64,000 nucleotides of DNA from Flavobacteriales bacterium (lineage in GTDB: Bacteria; Bacteroidota; Bacteroidia; Flavobacteriales_D; Crocinitomicaceae): positions 26,400 to 90,399 of the forward strand of contig CANFRV010000015.1 in the NCBI GenBank assembly GCA_947449575.1, read 5' to 3'. Positions 27,668-36,018 of this stretch are shown one piece after another (position 1 is the stretch's first letter; every line of letters begins with the position of its first letter). The translations under genes were made by a program, and so were the position numbers. The notes beneath the pieces were generated by a model. The model saw nothing but the letters and a program-made list of their open reading frames with translations. It was not told where the DNA came from and made no database searches.

Positions 27668-28429
27668 ATGGCAAATAAATTACAATTAGCATTTGAATTT
27701 TCTTCATTTTCATTCACCATTTCAGAAATTCGAAACAACGAAGTTTTGATTATAAATCACACAATTTTTTCTGGTAATACAGAACGTGAAATGAAGCAAG
27801 ATATTCAATTAGCATTATCTGTAATTCCGAGCACTGAAAATTACGAAGAATACACCTTGTCTTGGGTTTCTAAACAATGTACGATTGTTCCAACCCCGAT
27901 ATTTAAAGCATCTTCTTCATCCGCAATTTATGCTACTTGTTTTTCAAAAGAGGCTATCACCAATGATTTAGATTACAATGTTATTTCTGAAGGAAATTGT
28001 GTGAATATTTTTGAAATTCCTTTATGGTTAAAATCCTTTTTTGTGATTCGATATCCTCGAATTATCATTCAACATTCCATGAGTCATCTTTTACGAAGCG
28101 TTTTAGAAAAGGGCAATGGAACTGAAATACATTTAAGCATTTATGCTAACTATTTTCATCTAGTTTTAGTGAAATCGAATGTTTTACTCTTGGCAAATAC
28201 GTATGATTTCTCCAACGAAGATGATTTATTGTATTATACTACTTTTTGTATCCAACAAAATGAACTTTCCGTAGAAAAAGGCAAATTATTCCTTCATATT
28301 TCTGAAGAATCCAATAAAGAATTAGTGAATTTATTTTATTCCAAGTGGAATACCATTGCAAACTTCAAAAGTTACACCATTCAAACTATTCCTTACTCAC
28401 TCCTAAAACAACAATTAACTTGCGTATAA
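27668..28429 (+). CDS. DUF3822 family protein
   Basis: A 253-residue protein of the DUF3822 family, found in Bacteroidota directly upstream of rsmD. The pattern of an N-terminal LQLAFEFSSFSFTISEI strand pair, and later HLSIYANYFHLVLVKSNVLL, suggests the ASKHA (actin-like ATPase) fold often noted for this family; I see no intact nucleotide-binding motif. The function is unknown. Its stop codon overlaps the start region of rsmD by 10 bases, supporting translational coupling. Confidence 0.8.
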   Translation: MANKLQLAFEFSSFSFTISEIRNNEVLIINHTIFSGNTEREMKQDIQLALSVIPSTENYEEYTLSWVSKQCTIVPTPIFKASSSSAIYATCFSKEAITNDLDYNVISEGNCVNIFEIPLWLKSFFVIRYPRIIIQHSMSHLLRSVLEKGNGTEIHLSIYANYFHLVLVKSNVLLLANTYDFSNEDDLLYYTTFCIQQNELSVEKGKLFLHISEESNKELVNLFYSKWNTIANFKSYTIQTIPYSLLKQQLTCV

Positions 28430-28992
28430 TCAGAGGTATTTTAAAATCAAGAAGATTTAGCACCCCGAAAAATTTTCCTTCCAGACCAACAACCGATTTT
28501 GCAAAAGAGGGTTTATTTAACATCCTAGAAAACACATTTTCCTTACAAAATTTAGATATTTTAGATTTATGTGCTGGAACGGGTAATATCACTTATGAAT
28601 TTGCATCGCGTGAAGCAGGCAAAATATTAGCAGTGGATACAAATTACAATTGCTGTAAGTTTATCCAAAAAATGGTTTCTGAGAACAATTTAGAAAAAAC
28701 AGTCTCTGTACTTAAATCGGATATTCGTGATTTTGTACGTAAAACAGAGCGAAAATTTGATTTGATATTTTTAGACCCGCCATACGAATCTACTTTTTAC
28801 GAAGAAGTAATCCAAAATATTTACGAACGTTCTCTTTTACAGGAAGATGGATTATTAGTTGTGGAACACAGTAAACGAAAAGATTTGTCTCATCTTCCAC
28901 ATTTTGAAAAAGTGAAGGATTATGGAGGAGTATGTTTTTCATTTTTCGGCCCTTCGAGTGCCTCAGGGACCGAAAATAGTGACGAGAGATGA
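28420..28992 (+). CDS. rsmD: 16S rRNA (guanine(966)-N2)-methyltransferase
   Basis: A 190-residue methyltransferase. It opens with RIIRGILKSRR and RPTTDFAKEGLFNIL (the family N-terminus is M-RIIxGxxxgR), then motif I LDLCAGTGNITYEFAS and catalytic FLDPPYEST. The first upstream ATG in frame (28345) would place 25 unrelated residues in front of the family start, so the TTG at 28420, which overlaps the DUF3822 stop, is chosen. The C-terminal 16 residues after VCFSF are coded by a REP-like palindrome, so the natural tail may have been replaced. It acts on h31 of 16S rRNA. Confidence 0.92.
   Translation: MRIIRGILKSRRFSTPKNFPSRPTTDFAKEGLFNILENTFSLQNLDILDLCAGTGNITYEFASREAGKILAVDTNYNCCKFIQKMVSENNLEKTVSVLKSDIRDFVRKTERKFDLIFLDPPYESTFYEEVIQNIYERSLLQEDGLLVVEHSKRKDLSHLPHFEKVKDYGGVCFSFFGPSSASGTENSDER
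28943..28976. repeat. REP-like imperfect palindrome at the 3' end of rsmD
   Basis: TTTTCGG-CCCT and AGGGACCGAAAA form an imperfect palindrome around the core TCGAGTGCCTCAGGGACCG. A related core, TCGAGAGCCTCAGCCACCG, occurs at 35459-35477. Such GGGACC...CCCT palindromes are common mobile REP-type intergenic repeats. This copy lies inside the coding region. Confidence 0.55.
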
Positions 28993-29025
28993 GTGATGAA
29001 GTGACGTTTTTAAAAACAATGATAT

Positions 29026-29286
29026 ATGACAAATAATGATGTGATGAAAAAACTACGTGTTGCCTTGCAATTACGTAATGATGAGATAATTGAAATCATG
29101 AAGTTGGTGGATTTTAAAGTGACCGAGAGTGAGTTGGGTGCGATTTTTAGAAAAGAAGACCATCCGAAATATAAAAATTGTGGGGATCAATTTCTACGTA
29201 ATTTTTTAAATGGGTTGATTATCCATAAAAGAGGTCCGATTGGTAAATATGATGGGGATAGAGAAAAGGAAAAGGAAAATGAATAA
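29026..29286 (+). CDS. DUF1456 (YehS-like) protein, single-domain form
   Basis: An 86-residue protein. MTNNDVMKKLRVALQLRND, FKVTESELGAIFRKEDHPKY and CGDQFLRNFLNGLI match the repeat of the DUF1456/YehS family. E. coli YehS carries two such repeats in about 156 residues, while this one has a single repeat and a charged tail (DGDREKEKENE). The function is unknown. It follows rsmD by 33 bases, so it may be co-transcribed. Confidence 0.75.
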   Translation: MTNNDVMKKLRVALQLRNDEIIEIMKLVDFKVTESELGAIFRKEDHPKYKNCGDQFLRNFLNGLIIHKRGPIGKYDGDREKEKENE

Positions 29287-29316
29287 CTTCTTGAATTTTC
29301 TAGTTAATTCTTTTTG

Positions 29317-30504
29317 ATGAAACTATTTAAACTCTATTTATTCCTTATAGTACTATTCGTTTTTTGGATATTAATTATATGGAATACAAAGGTATTACAA
29401 GCTACTTTCGTAGAAAGAGATACCTTTTTTTCAAATACATTTCATTGGTGGTCTACCACTAAAATTAGTGACCATTATTTTTTGGGAATAATAAATAAAG
29501 ATTACATACTTAATAATCAAGCCTATACTTCATATACTGTTCAAGCATTGTTGTTAAATTATGGCGTTTTATCTCTATTTAATTTAATAAGTGGTAAATC
29601 ATATGAAGTAACCCAGAATTTCCTGGTGTATCCCTTGCAATTTCTATTTTTATTAATGGTTGTAGCTACACGATATAACCAAATAAAACAATTACTTGCA
29701 ACAAAAAACATTTTACATTTAATATGGATTTTTTTGATTTTAGGCATTCTCCTTACCAATCCATTACCTTGGATTTCTTTTTTAAAGTATAGTACGGAAA
29801 ATTTCTATTTCTTACTTGTGTTAATTTTCTGCTTCATATCAGTAACAGCAAAGACACTTACCGAGCAAAAACGCGATTTGTTATTCTTAGTTTCCGGTGT
29901 TGTAATCGGTAGCTTTTTCATTGTTTTTCTAGTACCATGGATCTTTTTGTATATCTATTGTGAATCTCGTATCTATTTGAGAAAAAAAATGTTAGCTAAT
30001 ATTTCCATTGTTTGTTTTTATGGGATAATAAGTTATTTATTTCCTTTCTTACTTCAAGAATTAATTGGTTTTAAAAATGTTTCTTCTGGATTTTTATTTC
30101 GATCTGGCTTAGATGGATCTTCTATCTATTTAAAATCTACGTTTTCGCCAATTTTACATGCAGCTTCGGAACAACATTTTGGCAATATCTTATTACTTAG
30201 TTTCGGATTAATTAGTACAACTTACATTTTAAAATCGAATTGCAAATACACATTGGATAGATTAATAATGAGTTTAATACCTGGTATTTTCATTTTTGTA
30301 CTCATACCACAACATTGTACAATACACATGTATATGTTTGAATTTTTGATTATAACACCTTTAGTTTTTAATCTTATTTACCAACTATTATCCATAGAAA
30401 TATCACAACTATCTCCAAAAAAATATGTATTCTTCGTGGGTTTATTTCTATTACTAATTATGGGGCAATTAGTTGAAATATCTAAATCTTTTCTGAATTG
30501 GTAG
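29317..30504 (+). CDS. Polytopic membrane protein of unknown function
   Basis: A 395-residue integral membrane protein with about ten hydrophobic helices, from LYLFLIVLFVFWILIIW at the N-terminus to YVFFVGLFLLLIMGQLVEI at the C-terminus. A larger soluble loop follows the first helix, where glycosyltransferase-C type proteins have their catalytic loop; I see no DxD or other clear catalytic motif. The ATG at 29317 is used rather than the overlapping TTG at 29314. It converges on the SIMPL gene with 9 bases between stops. Confidence 0.65.
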   Translation: MKLFKLYLFLIVLFVFWILIIWNTKVLQATFVERDTFFSNTFHWWSTTKISDHYFLGIINKDYILNNQAYTSYTVQALLLNYGVLSLFNLISGKSYEVTQNFLVYPLQFLFLLMVVATRYNQIKQLLATKNILHLIWIFLILGILLTNPLPWISFLKYSTENFYFLLVLIFCFISVTAKTLTEQKRDLLFLVSGVVIGSFFIVFLVPWIFLYIYCESRIYLRKKMLANISIVCFYGIISYLFPFLLQELIGFKNVSSGFLFRSGLDGSSIYLKSTFSPILHAASEQHFGNILLLSFGLISTTYILKSNCKYTLDRLIMSLIPGIFIFVLIPQHCTIHMYMFEFLIITPLVFNLIYQLLSIEISQLSPKKYVFFVGLFLLLIMGQLVEISKSFLNW

Positions 30505-30513
30505 TTTAGAATA

Positions 30514-31272
30514 CTATTCCAAAAAGAAAACAATCGTACTTACAACTCTACACTTTTGTAAAAATGGCTCTTCCGGTTTGGAACTACTTTCACTTCCTTC
30601 TTCCCCATAATAATACTCCCCAGCGATTGTAATTTGACCTTGTGAAGCAGTTTTTATTTTCCCTAGTTTAGCTTGCGAATCGTTTGCAAATTGTTCCCCT
30701 GCAACACGTGCATTTTTTGTACTCGCAGCAATCAATCTAGGTTTGATTGTATTTAATTCTGGAAAGTAATAATTTGTTGTTAAAGTAGCAGTTAAATCTC
30801 TACTAACTAAATCCACGTTAATTTTAGCAGATTTATCTTCTGTACTTTTAACGTCCTTGGAAGTAACGATTAAATTTTGAGAAATGGTATAACGATCAAT
30901 TTTTACTTGAACTTCTTGTCCGTTTTGCCATTCTGTCTCATAATATTTTTGTTTATCGGTAATATTGATGTTTTTTACTTCGATATCCTCTTTTTTATAT
31001 CCTTGCGTTTTTAGATACTTTTCAATCGCTTTTTTCTTATCCTCTGTTAATTGAATCAGTTCTTTTAAATCATCTCCAGCATACGAAAAACTCACATTAA
31101 TAGTTGCTGCAGTTGCTGACATATCCATCTCTGCTAAGCCTTTCACAGTAACAACACGATCTTTGTCGCTAAACGTTTTAAGTCCTCTAAATATAAAAAA
31201 GCCAAGTAAGAATAGACCTAGCAATAACGAAGATCCAAGAATGATATGTTTTGATGGTGAATTGTTTTCCAT
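30514..31272 (-). CDS. SIMPL domain (DUF541) protein
   Basis: A 252-residue exported protein. One N-terminal membrane helix (IILGSSLLLGLFLLGFFIF) anchors it, followed by a SIMPL/DUF541 domain: VVTVKGLAEMDMSATAATIN, a helix with KAIEKYLKTQGYKKEDIEV, and the C-terminal KNARVAGEQFANDSQAKLGK. The family resembles E. coli YggE and periplasmic proteins with reported effects on oxidative stress; the mechanism is unknown. It stands alone on the minus strand. Confidence 0.88.
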   Translation of the reverse strand: MENNSPSKHIILGSSLLLGLFLLGFFIFRGLKTFSDKDRVVTVKGLAEMDMSATAATINVSFSYAGDDLKELIQLTEDKKKAIEKYLKTQGYKKEDIEVKNINITDKQKYYETEWQNGQEVQVKIDRYTISQNLIVTSKDVKSTEDKSAKINVDLVSRDLTATLTTNYYFPELNTIKPRLIAASTKNARVAGEQFANDSQAKLGKIKTASQGQITIAGEYYYGEEGSESSSKPEEPFLQKCRVVSTIVFFLE

Positions 31273-31375
31273 GAGGAGAGATTTTAAAATTATTTTTAAG
31301 TAATTAATTTACTAATAGATTATAAATGTAATAAATTGAAATTAGTTAGAGTTCAATAGTTTAAACTATCTTTAT

Positions 31376-32080
31376 TTAAAGTTTTTTCAAAATTTCATAA
31401 ACCTCCTTCATCCCCTCCACTGCTGTTTTTTGAATGTAATGTCCTTTGATTGCATGATCGGTATGTACATATACTTCAGCAGGATCTATGACAATTAACT
31501 TTGCATGTGCTGACAGGTAATGTGGGATACTATTTGCAGGATATACTTGCATCGAACTTCCGATTATCACACAAACATCACACTCTATCGCTAATTTCTT
31601 CGCTTCGTACATTTTGGTTTCGTCTAACATCTCACCAAACCAAACGATGTGTGGTCGAAGCTGACTCCCCTTTTCACATTTGTCACCCAGATGAATATCT
31701 CCATTACAATCGTAAATCATTGTAGAATCTATCGTTGAACGAGATTTCAATAATTCACCATGTAAATGAACTACTTTCTGCGCACCTGCTCGTTCATGTA
31801 GATTATCTACATTTTGGGTTACTACGAATACATCAAAGTTGACTTGTAGTTTAGCAATCAACTCATGCGCTAAATTCGGCGATACTTCCAAACATTGTTT
31901 GCGACGTTGGTTGTAGAAATCCAAGACTAATTGTGGGTCGTTTTCCCAACCTTCAAAGGTGCACACATCTTCAATTCGGTAATTATTCCATAATCCATCT
32001 GGACTATTTCTAAAGGTTTGAACGCCGCTTTCAGCAGAGACACCCGCTCCTGTGAAGAATAGGATTTTTTGTTTTTTCAT
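31376..32080 (-). CDS. cobB: NAD-dependent protein deacylase, sirtuin
   Basis: A 234-residue sirtuin of the SIRT5/CobB type. Visible are the NAD loop FFTGAGVSAESGVQTFRNS, the catalytic region TQNVDNLHERAGAQKVVHLHG (catalytic His in HLHG), PHIVWFGEML and the second NAD segment IIGSSMQVYPANSIPHY. Only one cysteine pair (DCNGD and DKCEKG) is left of the usual four zinc cysteines, as in many Bacteroidota sirtuins. It removes acyl groups from lysines in cytoplasmic proteins, consuming NAD. Confidence 0.93.
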   Translation of the reverse strand: MKKQKILFFTGAGVSAESGVQTFRNSPDGLWNNYRIEDVCTFEGWENDPQLVLDFYNQRRKQCLEVSPNLAHELIAKLQVNFDVFVVTQNVDNLHERAGAQKVVHLHGELLKSRSTIDSTMIYDCNGDIHLGDKCEKGSQLRPHIVWFGEMLDETKMYEAKKLAIECDVCVIIGSSMQVYPANSIPHYLSAHAKLIVIDPAEVYVHTDHAIKGHYIQKTAVEGMKEVYEILKKL

Positions 32081-32139
32081 TGGTGAGGTTTTTTAGATAT
32101 ACGAGAAGGAAGATGAAATATAACAATTGTTTAGTGAAT

Positions 32140-32399
32140 CATATAAGTCATTTAAGATATTTTTGAAGGTTTGATGGGGAATTAACCATTAAGGCATTGA
32201 TAAGTTGAGATTGATAGTAGATAGTTAGGTTTGAAGATATATTAAGAATGGCTTTGCCATTTTGGGGAAACATATAAGGCATATAAGAAATTTTGTTGGG
32301 TTGGTTGGGGATTTTAACCATTGAGGCATTGAGAAGTTGAGGATTATAGTAGATTGTTAGGATTGAAGAAACGTTAAGAATGGCTTTGCCATTTAGGGA
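32140..32399. repeat. Intergenic repeat array A, two units of about 130 bp
   Basis: Two tandem copies (about 32140-32267 and 32268-32399). Each runs: ATATAAG.CAT.TAAGA, TTGATGGGGAATT-type G-rich stretch, TTAACCATT[AG]AGGCATTGA.AAGTTGAG, then the perfect hairpin AATGGC-TTT-GCCATT (32247-32261 and 32379-32393). No open reading frame is conserved across copies. The same unit recurs upstream of the 5'-nucleotidase gene. Confidence 0.85.
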
Positions 32400-32403
32400 A
32401 GTG

Positions 32404-33321
32404 CTATTTATTCAATGGGGAATCAGAATTGTAAGGAACTTTACCAGAAGGTACAACTTTAGATGCAGATTCTAAGTGGTGATCTTGGTCGTCGAAGAAG
32501 ATGTGGGCGCCAAACGCTGCAAGTACATTATCCTTGGATAAGCCGCCTAGAAAATAAGTTTCATTGACATATACTCCCCAATTTCGCAAGGTTTTAATTA
32601 CGCGTAAATGTGCGGGTGCACTGCGAGCAGTAACAATTGCTAATCGTAAAGGTGAATCCTCGATCCCGACTGGCAACTGATGTTGTAAACGGGAAAGTTT
32701 CTTTAATAAATTTGCAAACGGACCTTCGGTCAGCGGAACATCCACGTTTTCACTTTCGTGTTTTTGGAATGCATCTAAGCCTTCTCTCTTGTAGCGTTGT
32801 TCTGATTCATCAGAAAACAATACTGCATCCGCATCAAATGCAATTTTAACCTTTATATCGTCTAACTGCACATCTGTTGGTGGAGCATAAATTAAAGCTG
32901 CGGCACATTTCCCACTATCAATCACTTGTTGTACATCACTACTGTCTTTCGATAAAAAAAGATCGATTGAATAAGCATCTATATATGGAGATAAAGGTTC
33001 TCCTCCTGAAAATGCTAAACGGGTAATTGCTAAACCATGTGTTTGTAAGGAGTGTAATACTCTCACACCGGTTTCAGGACTATTTCTAGACATCACGACA
33101 ATTTCAACGACTTGTTTTTTCGCGAGTTGATTTAATTGCAATAAATTTTTAACTAAATGAAAAGCAGTTCCTGGTTCTAATGGTTCGTTTTCGTGTTTTA
33201 ATTGATAATTTCGAAATGCATCTACTCCTTCTTTTTCATAGATTTCATTTTCTTTTTCCAAATTAAAAAGGGAACGCGTGGATACTCCGATTACTAGGAT
33301 TTGAGATAAGTCGACTGCCAT
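32404..33321 (-). CDS. Cytosolic 5'-nucleotidase (NT5C1-like)
   Basis: A 305-residue protein of the cytosolic 5'-nucleotidase family (PF06189), which dephosphorylates nucleoside monophosphates. Recognisable segments are QILVIGVSTRSLFNLEKENE, VEIVVMSRNSPETGVRVLHS, RLAFSGGEPLSPYIDAY and IAFDADAVLFSDESEQRYK, the last bearing the DxD of the HAD-type active site. The gene lies between two arrays of a 130-bp intergenic repeat (32140-32399 and 33394-33695). Confidence 0.88.
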   Translation of the reverse strand: MAVDLSQILVIGVSTRSLFNLEKENEIYEKEGVDAFRNYQLKHENEPLEPGTAFHLVKNLLQLNQLAKKQVVEIVVMSRNSPETGVRVLHSLQTHGLAITRLAFSGGEPLSPYIDAYSIDLFLSKDSSDVQQVIDSGKCAAALIYAPPTDVQLDDIKVKIAFDADAVLFSDESEQRYKREGLDAFQKHESENVDVPLTEGPFANLLKKLSRLQHQLPVGIEDSPLRLAIVTARSAPAHLRVIKTLRNWGVYVNETYFLGGLSKDNVLAAFGAHIFFDDQDHHLESASKVVPSGKVPYNSDSPLNK

Positions 33322-33393
33322 AATATTTATTACTTAATATAAATATAACTAAAAAAACAGGAATTCATTTTAAGTAAGCGATTAACCAAAATA

Positions 33394-33695
33394 AGGTAAG
33401 TAAGAAATTGGTAAGGGATTGGTTTGGGATTTAACCATTAAGGCATATAAGAAATTTTGTTGGGTTGGTTGGGGAATTTAACCATTGAGGCATTAAGAAG
33501 TTGTGGTGGATAATGATTTGTGTTGTGGTTTGAAGATGCATTGAGAATGGCTTTGCCATTTTGGGGAACGATATAAGGCATATAAGAAATTGTCGAGTTT
33601 GTAGCGGGGAGTAACCATTAAGGCATTGAGAAGTTGAGGTGGAGAAAGATTTGCTAGGATTTAAGATATATTAAGAATGGCTTTGCCATTTAAGG
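33394..33695. repeat. Intergenic repeat array B, one partial and two full units
   Basis: A partial copy (about 33394-33445) followed by two full copies (about 33440-33566 and 33567-33695) of the unit seen at 32140-32399, in the same orientation. The hairpin AATGGCTTTGCCATT is at 33546-33560 and 33676-33690, 130 bases apart, matching the 132-base spacing of array A. Nothing else is seen in the 455-base gap between the nucleotidase and the AAA+ gene except an approximate -7 box (TAATTTG at 33750-33756). Confidence 0.85.
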
Positions 33696-33776
33696 TTAGA
33701 TTTCAGTTTTTTTCTTTTTTTGTTATATCTCTCTCAGAATCTCGTATACTAATTTGAAATCATTAAATTCTCTTTT

Positions 33777-35447
33777 ATGAAAAAGCAACGTATCAACAAA
33801 GACGCAATTTTTGCAGCAATTAATGCTATCTATCTTCAATCAGAAGGGAAAGTTCCAAATCCAGCTTTTTATGCAACAATGAAGAAAGAATTGTCTGTTT
33901 TGACTAAGTATACAAGACTTCCATGCGAAGAAGCATACATTTTTGCTATTATCTTCTACGTGAATCTTATGGGAGAAAGTTCAAATTTAAATGATTTGAG
34001 CAAATATTTTCAAACGAATACATTTTCGTTGCTAAGTATTATAGATTCCATACAATCTTTATGTGATAAAGGAATTGTGAAAAGTAAAAAACTACGTTCT
34101 AGGCATGACCATTTATTATTTAGTTACTCCTATGCTATTACTAAAAATATTAGTTATAACCTTTTAAAAGGTAAAGATTTCCCAGAGGTAGAAACAAAGA
34201 ATATTAGTGCTGAAATTGAATTAATTGAAGCATTTCATACGGTTGGAGTTCAGTGTATTGATGGTGAAATTCAAGTGATCGACCTAGAAGATTGTGTACA
34301 GGATTTACTTAAAACTTACTCTAATTTTGAAGCAGCTAAATTGGTGATCGATTTTAAATTATCAACGGAAGAAATTATCGTATTTTATTATATCATTTGG
34401 AATACTTTATGTGGTCAAAATGGAATTGACATTGATAATTTACAAGGTGCTATATTTAAATCGCGCAGTCAGCAAGTGCTTTTTACCCAGTCGATGGTAC
34501 AAGGAAATAATCCATTGGTAAAACACGAATTAATTGAATATGTAAGTACTGGTTTTATGAATAATTTTGAAGCTAGTCCATCGAGAAAATCAGCAGATAA
34601 GCTAGCGCAATTTGATGTAATAATTAAAATGCCTACTTCGCGCAGATCAACGGTGATTTTACCAGATTCGATAACAGAAAAGGAGTTGTTTTATAGTGAA
34701 AAAGAAAATCAACAATTGTCTGCCGTTAGCTCCATACTTCAAGAAGAAAATTACACTAAATTGGTGGATCGTATGACATCTAAAGGAATGCCTCAAGGGG
34801 TAAATATCTTATTGTTTGGCGCTCCAGGAACAGGGAAAACAGAAAGTGTATTACAGTTAGCCAAAAAATCTGGTCGTGAGATTATCAAAGTAGATATTAG
34901 TAATACAAAATCCATGTGGTTTGGTGAAAGTGAAAAAATTATCAAGCGTATTTTTAACGATTACCGAGAATACGCTAAAAAATCACACCTCTGCCCTATT
35001 TTGTTTTTCAATGAGGCAGATGCCGTTTTATCGAAACGTAGTAGTAATGGTTCAGGTAACACACAACAAACGGAAAATGCCATTCAAAATATCTTGTTGG
35101 ATGAATTAGAAAATTTTAGTGGGGTTTTTATGGCTACTACCAATCTAATGAACAACTTGGACAAAGCATTTGAACGTCGATTTTTATATAAAGTGGAGTT
35201 TTCAGTACCAACAGAAATACAACGCACACATATTTGGCAAAGTAAATTCTCTACACTAACGCAAGAGGATTGTAGTTATTTAGCAACTAATTATGAAATA
35301 TCAGGAGGACAAATTGATAATGTGTATCGTAAAGGTGAAATTAATTACATTCTAAATAACGAAGCAGCAAGCCTTGAATTGTTGGTTCGATTTTGTGAGG
35401 AAGAGGTAAATCATACGCAGAGTTATTCTCGGATTGGGTTTAGATGA
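33777..35447 (+). CDS. AAA+ family ATPase
   Basis: A 556-residue protein. The first 300 residues are helical and not recognised. The AAA+ module has Walker A GAPGTGKT (348-355), KVDISNTKSMWFGESEKIIK (the WFGESE pore-loop style seen in classical AAA proteins), Walker B ILFFNEADAVLSKR (Asn in place of the usual Asp before Glu), sensor 1 MATTNLMNNLDKAFERRFLY, and a C-terminal lid with SGGQIDNVYRKG. It resembles stand-alone AAA ATPases of the spastin/FtsH kind that remodel proteins. The target is unknown. It lies next to the unrecognised genes and a VWA gene that may be functional neighbours. Confidence 0.85.
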   Translation: MKKQRINKDAIFAAINAIYLQSEGKVPNPAFYATMKKELSVLTKYTRLPCEEAYIFAIIFYVNLMGESSNLNDLSKYFQTNTFSLLSIIDSIQSLCDKGIVKSKKLRSRHDHLLFSYSYAITKNISYNLLKGKDFPEVETKNISAEIELIEAFHTVGVQCIDGEIQVIDLEDCVQDLLKTYSNFEAAKLVIDFKLSTEEIIVFYYIIWNTLCGQNGIDIDNLQGAIFKSRSQQVLFTQSMVQGNNPLVKHELIEYVSTGFMNNFEASPSRKSADKLAQFDVIIKMPTSRRSTVILPDSITEKELFYSEKENQQLSAVSSILQEENYTKLVDRMTSKGMPQGVNILLFGAPGTGKTESVLQLAKKSGREIIKVDISNTKSMWFGESEKIIKRIFNDYREYAKKSHLCPILFFNEADAVLSKRSSNGSGNTQQTENAIQNILLDELENFSGVFMATTNLMNNLDKAFERRFLYKVEFSVPTEIQRTHIWQSKFSTLTQEDCSYLATNYEISGGQIDNVYRKGEINYILNNEAASLELLVRFCEEEVNHTQSYSRIGFR

Positions 35448-35451
35448 GTGA

Positions 35452-35483
35452 CGGGGCATCGAGAGCCTCAGCCACCGTAAGGG
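35452..35483. repeat. REP-like sequence related to the one in rsmD
   Basis: Contains TCGAGAGCCTCAGCCACCG, which differs from the rsmD copy (28955-28973) at 3 of 19 positions. It lies just after the AAA+ gene stop. It may be part of a terminator, but no long stem is present. Confidence 0.4.
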
Positions 35484-35521
35484 AGAAGATTACTAGTATA
35501 AATTAATGAGGTAGAGAGTGA

Positions 35522-35905
35522 TTATTTTGATTTAATATTACCTTCATTATTATACATATCAATTAATAAGATTAATTCAAGAATGTTTTGTTTACGCTTA
35601 TTTTGTATTGCTTTTAATTGATTATAGGAAGTACGTGATGATTCAAAAATAGAATCAGATTTAGTCATTTCTTTTATTTCTTGTAGATTATCTTCTTCAA
35701 AATCTATCTTCAAAATCATTTTATTTAAATTATTTTTTCTAGTAGATTCAGATATTAAGTTAATCAGCAATTTGTCTTTGCTTTTTAAATAATCCATATA
35801 AAAATTATTGTCTACAGAGAACAAAAATTCATACAATTCTAATTGTGTTTTGAAACGTTTTTCGCCTTTACGCTTCAAGTATTTAATGATTACTGATTCA
35901 TCCAT
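35522..35905 (-). CDS. Hypothetical protein, 127 aa
   Basis: Starts MDESVIIKYLKRKGEKRFKT and is rich in Lys, Leu, Glu and Asn with predicted helices throughout; no motif is recognised. The first 45 residues look like a winged-helix or HTH-like segment (KYLKRKGEKRFKTQLELYEF), but this is weak. It converges on the AAA+ gene. It could be a regulator of the neighbouring cluster, which is inference only. Confidence 0.55.
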   Translation of the reverse strand: MDESVIIKYLKRKGEKRFKTQLELYEFLFSVDNNFYMDYLKSKDKLLINLISESTRKNNLNKMILKIDFEEDNLQEIKEMTKSDSIFESSRTSYNQLKAIQNKRKQNILELILLIDMYNNEGNIKSK

Positions 35906-36018
35906 TTTGTATATTTTTTTGTGAAATTTATTAAATCAATTATTTAACTTTTAAGTTTAAAATCTAAAACCAATTATTCTAACAACTCCCTTAAATTATT
36001 TTAAATCAAAGTATTACC

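Noticed and set aside
31501..31725. Plus-strand frame opposite the sirtuin gene
   Set aside because: It is the antisense shadow of conserved sirtuin motifs.
32140..33695. Possible CRISPR array because of regular repeats
   Set aside because: The units are about 130 bp and similar along their whole length, with no short identical repeat alternating with unique spacers, and no cas genes are present.
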